Assembly (NCBI RefSeq): GCF_010093595.1
Contig: NW_022985444.1
Coordinates: forward strand, 1,248,654-1,312,653
Source of the DNA: Mytilinidion resinicola
Taxonomy: Eukaryota > Ascomycota > Dothideomycetes > Mytilinidiales > Mytilinidiaceae
Reading direction: 5' to 3'
DNA: 64,000 nucleotides
Below are positions 1 through 10,933 of this stretch, piece after piece. Position 1 is the stretch's first letter; each line of letters starts with the position of its first letter. Below the pieces are notes generated by a model. That model saw only the letters and a list, made by a program, of their open reading frames with translations, did no database searches and was not told where the DNA came from. Both the position numbers and the translations under genes were made by a program.

Positions 1-1465
1 GAAAACGAGTTGGCGAGGCTAGAGAAGCTGGCTGAGGACATTTTGGACAGGGATGGGCCTGACAGCCCGATCCTGGATGAGCTCTATGAGGTACGTCGTC
101 TCCCACTCAAGGACTCTATCACGAAACTAACGCATGTATAGCGCATGGAAGGAATGGACCCGTCGACTTTCCACACCCGCGCCTCTCTCATTCTCACCGG
201 TCTCGGTTTCGACAAGGTCACCATTCACAAGAAGACAAAGGACATGTCCGGTGGCTGGAGAATGAGAGTAGCACTCGGCAAGGCTCTCTTCGTCAAGCCT
301 TCCCTCCTCCTTCTCGACGACCCCACCGCACATTTGGATCTCGAGGCCTGCGTGTGGCTAGAAGAATACATGAAGAAGTGGGATCGTACTCTGATCTTGG
401 TGTCGCACAGTATGGATTTCCTGAACGGCGTGTGCACAAACATGATCGATATGCGTCTGAAGCAACTTCTGTACTATGGTGGTAACTACGACTCGTACAT
501 GAAGACCAGGACTGAGCAGGAGATCAACCAAGGCAAGGCCTACGAGAAGCAGCAGGACGAGATCAAGCACATCAAGAAGTTCATCGCCTCCGCTGGTACA
601 TATGCCAACTTGGTTAGGCAAGCGAAATCGCGACAGAAGATCCTAGACAAGATGGAGGCCGACGGCTTTATCCAACCTGTTGCTACGGATCGTGTCTTCA
701 CCTTCCGGTTCGCCGACGTCGACAAGCTCCCACCTCCTGTCTTGTCGCTAGACGACGTGACATTCTCGTACTCTGGAAACAAGAAAGACAACCTCTACGA
801 AAACCTGGACTTTGGTGTCGACATGGACTCCCGGACTGCTCTCGTCGGACCTAATGGTGTCGGCAAATCGACCCTCCTCCGTATCTTCACCGGCGCGCTC
901 TCCCCAACTCAAGGAACCGTATCTCGTCACACTCACTTGAAGCTCGGTGTTTACACACAGCACTCTTCTGAGTCACTCGACCTCACCAAATCTGCCCTCG
1001 ACTTCGTCCGCGACAAATACTCGGACAAGAGCCAGGACTACCAGTACTGGCGCCAGCAGCTAGGCAAGTACGGCCTCAGCGGAGAGTCGCAGACTGCCAA
1101 GATGGGCACGCTTTCCGAAGGACAGAAGAGCAGAATCGTATTTGCGCTGTTAGCCATCGAGAGCCCTAACATGCTGTTGTTAGACGAGCCTACTAACGGT
1201 CTCGACATCCCAACTATCGACAGTTTGGCCGATGCTATCAACGCGTTCAACGGTGGTGTTGTGGTTGTTTCTCACGACTTCAGGTAAGCTTCAACCCCCT
1301 CGTTTCCCGAAGTATTATCGCTAATATGTGTGCCATAGGTTGCTCGATAAAATTGCAAAGGACATCATGGTGTGTGAGAACAAGACTATTCGCCGCTGGG
1401 ATGGCAGCATCGCCGACTACAAGAAGCATCTCCGCAACAAGATGGTCTCGACTGGTGCTGTTTAG
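1..1465 (+). CDS. ARB1: ABCF-type ATPase, ribosome biogenesis factor ARB1 (5' end outside window)
   Basis: Exons are 1-90, 142-1283 and 1339-1465; the visible 452 residues enter in the first ABC domain. The first domain shows the signature [15 protein letters not shown] and the Walker [13 protein letters not shown], with Asp where most ABC proteins have Glu; this DDPTAHLD form is characteristic of the ARB1/ABCF2 group. The second domain has P-loop GPNGVGKST, signature LSEGQKSR and Walker [13 protein letters not shown]. No membrane segments are present, as expected of a soluble ABCF protein. Known family role: nuclear and cytoplasmic ribosome biogenesis and shuttling of subunit precursors. Both introns (51 and 55 nt) keep frame and have GTACGT/GTAAGC donors. 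Identification is firm; only the N-terminus is missing. Confidence 0.95.
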
Positions 1466-1925
1466 TTCTGGATAGATTAGACCATTCATTTCTTTGGTTT
1501 GGGTTGACTGCATTGGGCTTAGAGGCGTTAGTGTAATAGGTAAAACACAATGAATGATTCATGGTCACTTCGTTGGAGCACTGATTTAGTGAAGCTTTTG
1601 TGACTTGACACGTGTTTGCCACTGCTTTGGGTCCCTTAGCTTGTCAACAAAACATACGGACTAAGTTTCGGGTATGAACGGCGTACATCAGACAGTCGTT
1701 GTTGATATTGATTTTGGGCTTCTGGATGACGTTGAAGGGGTTTAATCCTTGGAGAGACAGACTTACTTTGTCCACGCCGCGGGCCGATCACGAGCTCTAA
1801 AACAGCCCCACCAGGGTCGACCTCAACCTTGGAACTGTCCAACCTCAGCTCTAATTTTCGAGCTCTACACGCCGAGGGTAGCAACAAATACTCTTTTGAC
1901 TCTTTCTACTCACTCGCTCAACACC

Positions 1926-3403
1926 ATGGCCGAACTCACAACCACAAAGCTAAACGCTGAGAGCCACCTGCTGCTCGTACGTCCATCTATCAAAGATCCC
2001 CAGCTCCATCGAGCTTCCAGGCCAGCCAAACGCCTCAAAACTTCCACTATAACTACCTCTTCACGCCACTAACCGTACATCCGAGTTACAGGACCAACCC
2101 CTCCTCCGCATGCCCTACGAACAATCCCGCAAAACTTTCAACCAGGCCCGGAAATATATCCAGCACGAACAAACCTCTGTCCAGAAAACCCTCAAAGCCA
2201 CCGCCTCTGCCGCCCTCAAAGCCTCGCAAAACCCTTCATCCACTCCCCCAGCAGACGTCCTGAACAACCTCGATGCTATGATAACGAAGATGCAATCACT
2301 CAAGCGGAAGCTCGTGGATTTGAATACTGCCGAGCTCGCCACGCATGCGTCGACTCAGGCACGGTTGGCGCATTTGCAGAGCTTGCACACGATTCCGAGT
2401 CTGGCGGATGTGAAGTATGAGGAGTGGAGCCGGGTGCGGTTGAATAGGTTGTTGGTGGATTATCTGCTGAGGAGTGGGTATGGAGAGAGTGCAGCGCAAT
2501 TAGCGCGGGAGAAGGGGATAGAAGAGTTGGTGGATTTGGAGGCATGGGGGCAGTGTGCGCGGATCGAGAGGAGTTTGAGGGCTGGGAGAACGCAGGAGGC
2601 GGTGGCGTGGTGTGCGGATAACCGGAAGGGGTTGGAGAAGCTTGGGGTGAGTGCTGTCAATTTTTCTCTTTGAACACTTGATTCTGTGAATGAATGCTGA
2701 CCCTGTGTCTAACAGTGCAACCTCGAATTCGAGCTTCGACTACAGCAGTACATCGAAATGGTCCGCAGTTGCGACACGAAGAAGTTGATCGAGGCCCGGA
2801 CACACGCGCGGAAATATCTAGCATCGCACTCTGAAACCAACTTTGCGATTCGAGCAGCTGGACTGCTCGCGTTCCCGCCGGAGACAGAAGCAGAGCCATA
2901 CAAGGTATATCTAACCCCTTCCGTAGCAATAGACTTTCATTATCCTTCAATCGAAGCTAACACTTCTCTAGTCCCTCTACTCCCCCAATCGCTACTCCCA
3001 CCTCGCCTCCCTCTTCCTAACCACCCACAACGCCCTCTACTCTCTCCCCTCGCGGCCTCTTCTCCACATCGCCCTCTCCGCCGGCCTCTCCGCTCTCAAA
3101 ACCCCATCCTGTCACTCTGCCTACGCTTCATCTTCCGCAAACGCCTCATCATCCACCACAACCGTTTGCCCGATTTGCAGCACCGAGCTCAATGAGCTCG
3201 CGCGGAACGTACCATATGCACACCACACGAAGAGCTATGTCGAGAACGACCCGGTGGTGTTGCCAAATGGGCGGATCTACGGATGGGAGCGATTGAAGCG
3301 CGTGAACGAGAAGTTTGGCACGGAGAAGGGGAAGGTGCGGGATCCGACGGATCTGAACGTTGTGTTTGAGGATAGGGCGATTAAGAAGGTTTTTATTTCT
3401 TAG
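1926..3403 (+). CDS. FYV10: GID/CTLH ubiquitin ligase subunit FYV10 (GID9)
   Basis: Four exons (1926-1976, 2092-2646, 2716-2904, 2972-3403) give 408 residues, close to the usual length of fungal Fyv10/Gid9. A LisH-like segment (DYLLRSGYGESAAQLA, about residue 130) is followed by CTLH and CRA helices, then a C-terminal degenerate RING of the Gid type starting CPICSTELNELA. The protein ends in KKVFIS after a VRDP motif, typical of the family. Known role: subunit of the GID E3 ligase that marks gluconeogenic enzymes for degradation. The start has context CACCATGGC and the first exon codes only 17 residues before a 115-nt intron. A short exon-1 start with an early intron is inferred from frame; the rest is well supported. 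Confidence 0.92.
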
Positions 3404-3691
3404 GTTAGGCCGGCGCGGGATCCGAGGGAGCCCGATTTCTACTTCACAGCGACTCATTTTGGCGTGAAAGGCTTTGGGAGTTCGGGAGTTTCGTATCTCA
3501 TGCGGCATGGATATGGGGGTACTTCTAGGAAGAAGCGTGGGGCTTGTACGGTTCATTGAGGGAGTAGTGGGATAAGTGCGATATGTGCTCCTCTCGTTAT
3601 GTATAGACTGTCATATGGATTAACTCCTTTTGATCCCGATCCAAAATGCTTCAATCGCTCCCATATTGCCCTATGCGTATGCACATTCCCC

Positions 3692-6600
3692 TTAGTCCTC
3701 AAAAACATCCTCCCCGTCCAACCACCCTAGCGCCTCCCAGTCTTTACTCCCCTCCTCAGCACCTGCCTTGCTCTCCGCGCTCGAATCAACTCTCTTCGGC
3801 GTCTTCGCCCCCTCAATCTTCGAGTCGATTCTGTGAGGCGTCTCTTCGCCCATACTGCCCTCACTGCTCAGATCCGTACTCTTCTGGACCGACGTGTCAT
3901 CCCCATCCTCGCTCCCCTCGGATGCCGAGCTCTCATCCGCTGGCGTCTGAACAGCGCACGGGTCAGGTGGGTTGTAAGGCCGATCGAAGAGGGGGATAGA
4001 CTCGACGTTCCACGGCATGGGCCACTCATCCTCCACATCCTCCTCCTCCTCTTTTTCTTCTTCTTCTTCTTCGTCGTCGTCGTCGGTTTCTCCCTCCTGC
4101 TCTTCCCCACCTTCCACTGCGTCGTCGTCATCATCCCACTCCGGATCCTCGTGTATCGTATCCCATACCCTCTCCAACAGCTCATTCGCCGCCTCCGCAG
4201 ACCTGCGATACGCCTTCTCCGGATCAACAGGAGCGTACGTCGCGCCACTCGTCAGCAGCAGCCTCACAACATCCTCATCGCCCCTGATAGCCGCAGCATG
4301 CAGCGCCGTCCGATGCAGCCCGCCCACAGCGTCGAGCTCGGCGCCACGGTCGACGAGCAGCTGAACGAGGTCATTTGGGTTTTCAGTAACACACGCCGCC
4401 TGCAGCGCCGTGCCGTACTTCCCCCCCTTCTGATTAACATCCGCGCCATACCGCAGCAGCACGAGGGCGGCCTTGATATCCCCAAATGCCGCGGCGCCCT
4501 GCAGCGGCGAGCCGTACAAGCGGCCTTTCTCGTTGGGGTCGCAGCCTTTCCGCAGGAGGTACTCGACCATGTGCGCGTTAACGCCCAGCACAGCGGCGTT
4601 CAGCACGCCGCCGTGCTTTCCGCCGCGCACGTTGACGTCCGCACCGCGGTTGATGAGGTACCGCGCGATCTCCACTTGGCCTAGGAGGACGGCGCTCTGC
4701 AGCGGGCTGCCGTCTTCTCCGCAGTTGGAGATGTTGATGAGCGCGCCTTTGCGGACAAGGGCGCGCACGAATCTGAGGTTGCCCCAGCGCGCGGCGAGCA
4801 TGAGGGGGGAGCCGAACCTGTGGCCGCACGCGTTGACGTCGACGAGGTTGTCTTTGAGGATGCGGTCGAAGATGTCTTTCTCGTTGCCGATGATGGCGGC
4901 ATAGAGGGCATTGGGGAAGTTCTTGCTGCCTAAGGTTGGATCCCCGCCGGCGTCGAGGAGTTGCGCGAAGGTCTCTGTGTAGCCCCTCCACGCCGCCGCG
5001 TTGAGCGCTGTTCCGAAGTGGCCTCCCACAGCGTTGATCTCAGCGCCGTGCGAGATGATGGAGGTGATGATGCCCGGTTCGTCTCTATCCTTCGCGATGG
5101 CGTTCTGTAGCGCGTTGGCGAATTTGCCGTACTTGAGGTTGACGTCGAATTTGTGCTGGTTTATGAGGGAGTTGACCAGGCCGGCGCAGGCGCCCGCGAG
5201 CCCGGCGCCCATTGCGCTGCCGAATTCGCCGCCTACGAGAGAGTGCTGAGCGGGGTCGCGGCGGAATAGTTGGGCGATGACGAAGTAGTAGCCTTCGGTG
5301 TAGGCGGCTTGGAGTGCAGTGCTATACTGGCCGCCTTGGATGTTCGGGTCCGCGCCGTGCTCGAGGAGAGCCTCGCAGATTTCGTACTGCCCTGTGCTGG
5401 CAGCGGCTTGCAGGGCGGTCCAGTAGCGGCCGCCTGTTGCGTTGACGTCGGCCCCGAGCTCGATGAGGAGCTTGGCTACTTCCTCGGAGCCATCGATCGC
5501 GGCGGCTTGAAGCACCTGTTGGTATTGGTACCCTTTGCCAGCGGGTTGGTTGACGTCCGCGCCGCGTTCGACGAGCACGCGGACGGCGGTGGGATAATTC
5601 TCTTCTACGGCTGCGAAGAGGGCCGTCGAGTACTCTCCGACGTGTGCGTAGTGTACGTCTGCCCCAGCGTCTAGCAGGACGAGCAAGACTTCGTCAAAGC
5701 CTTGAGACGCCGCAGCTTGCAAGGCGGTGCCAAATTCTCCTCCAACCTCGTTTGGGTCGCTCCCCAACTCGAGGAGTACCTTCACAACGTCAGTATGTCC
5801 GCGGAAACTCGCTACTTGAAGTGCTGATTTGAACCTGGTGTTGTCCGCCTCGAGGGAGAGGGTTGCTCCTAGGCTGACCAATTTCCGAACCACATTCTCG
5901 TTGCCGTACCATGCAGCTTCTTGTAGTGGATTTACCGGACCATCGCCAAACGGACTCATAGGCTCGCTCTCTAGATTAACGTCGCCGCCTTTCTCAATCA
6001 GAAGGTCAAGGATCCCCATGTCTTCGTGGCGGGCAGCACCCTGCATGCTTGTCACGGAAAACTCGTGGACGAGATTAATCTCAGCGCCGCGGTCGAGAAG
6101 CAGGCGGGTAATAGGCATATTGTTTAGAGATGTGGCAGCAGCTAGGGGATATCCAAATTTCGGTTCTTCAGCGTCCTCGACTGTGCCATTGACGTCAGCT
6201 CCGGCCTCCAGAAGATGCTTGACCATTTCCTCGTTTAGAGAGGTAGAGTCGATAGCGGCTATGAGAGCGGTGCCATAGTGTCCGTCGCTGATTTGAGCCA
6301 GATTCGCGCCGAGGTCGATCAGGACTTTGACGACATCTAGCTGGCCACGGGCAGCTGCTGCTTCTAGGGGAGACGAGAGGAACCGAGAAGTCATATTGCT
6401 GACAGAGTTGATATCTGCACCGTGCTGAACTAGGAGCCTTACGGCGCTTTCGCGACCCTCTGCTGATGCGAGTACCAGGGCATTTGTCATTTCGCCGGTT
6501 CCTCCCTCCTCGACGCCGAGCTCGAAGAGGAGTTCGAGGATTTCGTCTTGGCCGTAGGTGGCTGCGCAAACCAAGGCACTGCCTTTGTCACCGCCTTCAG

Positions 6601-9600
6601 CGTTTACATCCATTCCTGCTTTGGCCAGTGTTGCAACGACGTCCGCATGTCCTCGCTGGGCCTAAAGGTGGCAATAAGGTTAGCAAATCATTCAGAACCG
6701 GAGTGAGGAAACCGTTATCGATTTCTTGCAATAGGAACTGTTGCGTGAGACGCTTCTTCAGGGGATCCAAAGACACCACTGTGGTTGTCTCGAAATACTC
6801 CCTAAGTAGTCTTTCAAACAGACAGATTGCTGGGAAACTTTTTATCTGTGTCGGGGCTTACGTACTGCGGCCTGCATAGCGTTTCCGTAATGATCGAAGA
6901 CATACTCGAGATCGGCGCCTGCATCAATGAGGCGTAGGACAATGTCCAGATGGCCTTCGTAACTGGCTGCATTGAGAGCGCACCGGTGCTTCCCTCCTTT
7001 AGCATTGACGTCAGCGCCATGGTCAAGGAGTAAGTTGACGAGATGTAGATGGCTTGATACAGTAGCTGCGTACAAGGCGTCAGCTCCTTTGTCGTCCATA
7101 TCATTCACTTGCGCTCCGCGGTCTATGAGCAGCTGCACCAGTTCGGTCATACCAAACGAAGCGGCTGCCATCAGCGGGCATCCATGCCTCCCGCCAAGGG
7201 CGTTCACGTCGGCGTCGTGGTCTAGTAGAGCGTTGATGATGTTCATGTTCTTTCCAACGATGGCCGAAACGAGAGGGTAGGCGTACCAGCCCCCTCTTCC
7301 ATTGGTGTTTGCACCATGATCTAGGAGGATTTGAACACACTTTTGGTGGCCTCTCTCGGCAGCGGCAGCAAGAGCAGTGCCATATCTCTTGCAAGGAAAT
7401 TTGTGATCAGCACCGTACTCGAGGAGGACTGACACAACATCGGAATGACCCGCAAGAGCGGCGGCTTGAAGCGCATTTCCATCCTTCCCAGCTCTAATGT
7501 TGATATCGACGCCGTGTTTCAAAAATATCTCAACGACTGCGGCTTGCCCTTTTGAAGCTGCGTTGTAGAAAGCTGGGCCGAGGGTCAAAAAATCTTTGAT
7601 TTCATCCCGCGAGAGAAGCAATGAAACAACTGCAGCATGGCCTCCAGAAGCCGCTGCCTTGAGTGCTTCATCGTAAATTCTTTCGGGACCAGTCCCACGA
7701 CCCTTGTCAAGGAAACCTTTGACGACATCGGTTAATCCGAAATCCGCCGCTGCATGCAGCGGGTTGTTCTGGGCGAGATCGTGAAATCCCTTGAAACGCT
7801 TGTGATAGAATTGACTCCAGTGTTTAAAATTCTGGCGGGGGCCGTTCCACGTATTGAACAGCTGCCAAACGGAGTCGAGAACTCTTTTATCGACATGATC
7901 GTCAACTTGACTTCGATACGCGTGAATTCCCCACCACTGGGTTGCGTACGGTAGCAATTTGTACTGCTCACGTTGCCGCTGGAAGACTTCGGCATTTTCT
8001 AAGAAGGGGTCCTTGAAATCGTCAAAGCAGATATATTTCAGGCAGACGGTAGCCATTTCAGACTCTACTTGTTCGTTGCCGACCCAGAACTTTGACATCT
8101 TCTCTTTCGTACTCGCCGAGACTAGGAATTCCTTCACCGAGTAATGCGCTAACGCAACGTGACGATCTGCGGAGACCACCACGAGACTACCGCATAGCTC
8201 CAGTATATCTTCCGGGTCGGTGATAACAGCGTCAAAGTCCATATGGGTGATGTCTTCGTCGTCAGGATCTATCGAGATGCACTCGGCCAATTCGTCAAGC
8301 GACAGGTTTCGGCATCCACGAACAAGCCATCGGAGTAGCCGTTGCACACTTTCGATATCCTCCTCTGTTTCTTCTTCGATGCGCTGCAGGATACGGGTAT
8401 AAGTATCGTAAAGAGTCTTCGGTAGGTCCTGCAGCGCTCCCCGAATTGCCTTATCGTTCCTAAGCTTGCAAAGATGCTCGATTTGGCACTTAACCCACTG
8501 GAACATACCTTGTGCTCCTTTCACGAGGCTTCGGCATATCTTTTCTTTTAGCTTAGGGTCACGAAGTTTCAGTCGCTTTTCGGAAATCTTTCTGTCCAGT
8601 TCGGCGTTGATGTATGTTTCAATGTCGCCAGCTACATCAGCTTGTGCAATCGTAGAATCCGGCAGACCTTCAAAAGTTCGAGAAATGTCGACTTCGTTCC
8701 TACTTGTCACCAAAATCTTGATTGTGCTGCACCGAGCTGCCAAAGTTTTGAGAGCCCCAGCTAATAACTCGCGATTTGCGCATTCGTCCAAGGCGTCAAT
8801 CACGATATTTATATGTCGGAAGTGATCACATATAAAGGCGTTGAAATTACTCAGAAGTTCATCGAATTCCGGAACGTATGCAGGATTTTCCTTCAACTGC
8901 CGCTCAAAATATGACTGCATCTCCAAGAAAACTGCCCGGTTCTGGGTACCTAACATTGATAATAGAGTACCAAGAACCTTCGACGGTGACTGTTTTGAAG
9001 GATCGGTATAATCGCAATAAAAGTACGCCACTCCGGTATCGCTGCTCTGAACGTTATCCCGTAGGTAGTTGATAGTGCTTGACGCTAGAACAGTCTTGCC
9101 CGCGCCAGGGATAGCGTGGAGCCATAAGGAGTTTGGGGTAGTAAGCCAGTGTTGGAACGGCTTTCCTTCGAGAAACCAAAGGCCTGTACCTGGCTGACGG
9201 AGCTTGGTTGCGGCATTATGATTGGAAGCAACATTTGCGGGGGCTAGCCAACCATTGACTTTGGCAATGCTTTCTTTGTCGATGAAATCCGTTATAGTTC
9301 GTTGCGAGGTGTCCATTTTGGTCCATCGGAATGAATCCAGATGCCGCTCAACCTCAGCAGCTTTTCTCTCTTTTCCCGCCAACTCTTTCTCTGCAATTTC
9401 CACCTCTCTTTCAATAGCATCCATGCAGCTCTCGATGGTTTCTATGACTCCGCCAAATTGAATTTTGAAAGGTTTCCATAACAGCTTTAAAGCAGTCTGC
9501 AATCCGACCGAATGTAAAGAGAGCATCGAGTGGTTCTTAGATTTTCCCTGATTAAAAACATCTTTTGCTTTGCAGCAGAACTTGAAAATAGCTTGGTATA

Positions 9601-10154
9601 TCGCCACCATCTGTTCTTGGAGTATCTTGTTGTTCGGATAGAGGTTAGGATATCTTCTCAAAGCACTGAGATGTCGTCCAATCTGTTCGAACATCGAGGA
9701 GAGCTTGTCGAAGTAGGTCCCGAACTCAGAGCCGAGCTATAGATTGATTAGCATACTGCGTGCAAGATAAAACCTTGGTGTTACTTGCGCTGAGTACAAT
9801 CCTCACACTACCCCATATTGGGCAGAGGAACTCTGAGCTGTTGGCGAAAACATCGAGTGCTTTGCCATAGATCTCGACCCCAGCCACGAACCGCTTCAAC
9901 GCAGACGAGATCTTTCTCGAGCTGGCATTATCCTTATGCTTCGCGTCCGCATCTGTGATATCCGCTAGTATTTGCTCCGAAAAAGTAGTGGCCTTGAACA
10001 AGGCTTTGTCATTTGCGGTTAGGGTATCGAAGAAGTCCTTGATGGTGGCATCGCGAGTAGGGTCGAGAGCGTTCTGATCTCTGGAGTGGGATCAGTATGA
10101 TTCTGGAAAATTTAGCGCTGGAAATGGAACTGGCAACCCTTTCCGACGCGACAT
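3692..10154 (-). CDS. NACHT-domain NLR-like protein with about 33 ankyrin repeats
   Basis: Proposed exons on the minus strand are 10154-10138, 10080-9789, 9736-6866 and 6661-3692, giving 2,049 residues. The N-terminus looks like the helical DUF7708-type domain that precedes NACHT in many fungal STAND proteins. NACHT follows with P-loop GAGKT at about residues 314-318 and Walker B NIVIDALDEC, then a winged-helix region (about residues 540-620). I count 10 ankyrin repeats in exon 3 and 23 in exon 4. The C-terminus is a long Asp/Glu tail. Such proteins are linked by family knowledge to fungal non-self recognition and programmed cell death; the ligand is unknown. The intron after residue 200 of the N-terminal part uses GCAAGT (GC-AG). 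The intron at 6865-6662 is 204 nt and restores an ankyrin repeat exactly. The first exon (17 nt) is the weakest part of the model. Confidence 0.85.
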
Positions 10155-10933
10155 CTGCGTTCACTTATAGTTTCTTCAAGCTTTTGTAAGCATCAACGGA
10201 CGAGAGAATCCTCCCGGTAGTATACGCAATGATAGTGTGGGGAAGTCGTCAGCTCTACGGTTTCTCGGTGGAACTTGTGTAGTCAAGGGGGGAAACACTG
10301 CACAACAGACAGTGTTCCTGGTGTTGAACTTCGATCATGGGGCATGGCGGGTATTTGAATGGACATTCGCGCTCTGCATGTCGTGTGCATAGCGCGCGCC
10401 GGCTAGATTGATGGCTGAGAGTTGCAGGTGGGGGCCGAAAATGAGGGCTGTGGTTGGCGATCAACTATGACTAAACGCTGGCGGAAACTCTTATATTACT
10501 ATTTCAATCGCCCCTACGAAGGTAGAACAATATAGAAGGTGCTTGCTGAGAGGATCTTTTGGTGAGTGATTTGAGTTTACGTGCCTATCGAGGGAAGCTG
10601 ACGGAGATGGATGGGACCGTATTCCGGAATAGAGCAAGATCATGACGATCTACAGAAAGCTCCGAAGAAGCAAAACCATAAAGTGTGGAAGACGAGATGT
10701 TAGTTTCGTCCTGGAATATCAGTTTGCGATGCTACATCGCGGGGTGGTCCAGAAGTCCCAGTTTCGAGTTAGGCCTTGGCAAGACCGTAGAGCGCTCGGG
10801 CCAACTTTGACATTTTTGAGAAGCAGTCAATTTGGGGCATTGATGAAGAGTCACAACGCGTTCTCACAAGACTCACGCATCCCCTATATGAGCAGCTCTT
10901 CCCTTCGTTCCTTGCCGGGAGGACCACACGTAC
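10155..10933. promoter_or_regulatory. divergent intergenic region between the NLR-like gene and GRS1
   Basis: This 780-bp stretch separates two divergently transcribed genes, so it must hold both 5' UTRs and promoters. Short open frames here have no codon or domain signal. I see no convincing TATA element, repeat or RNA gene. Confidence 0.5.

Noticed and set aside
3833..4684. 283-codon frame on the plus strand
   Set aside because: Antisense shadow of the ankyrin and acidic-tail exon; composition mirrors the GAA/GAC-rich coding strand.
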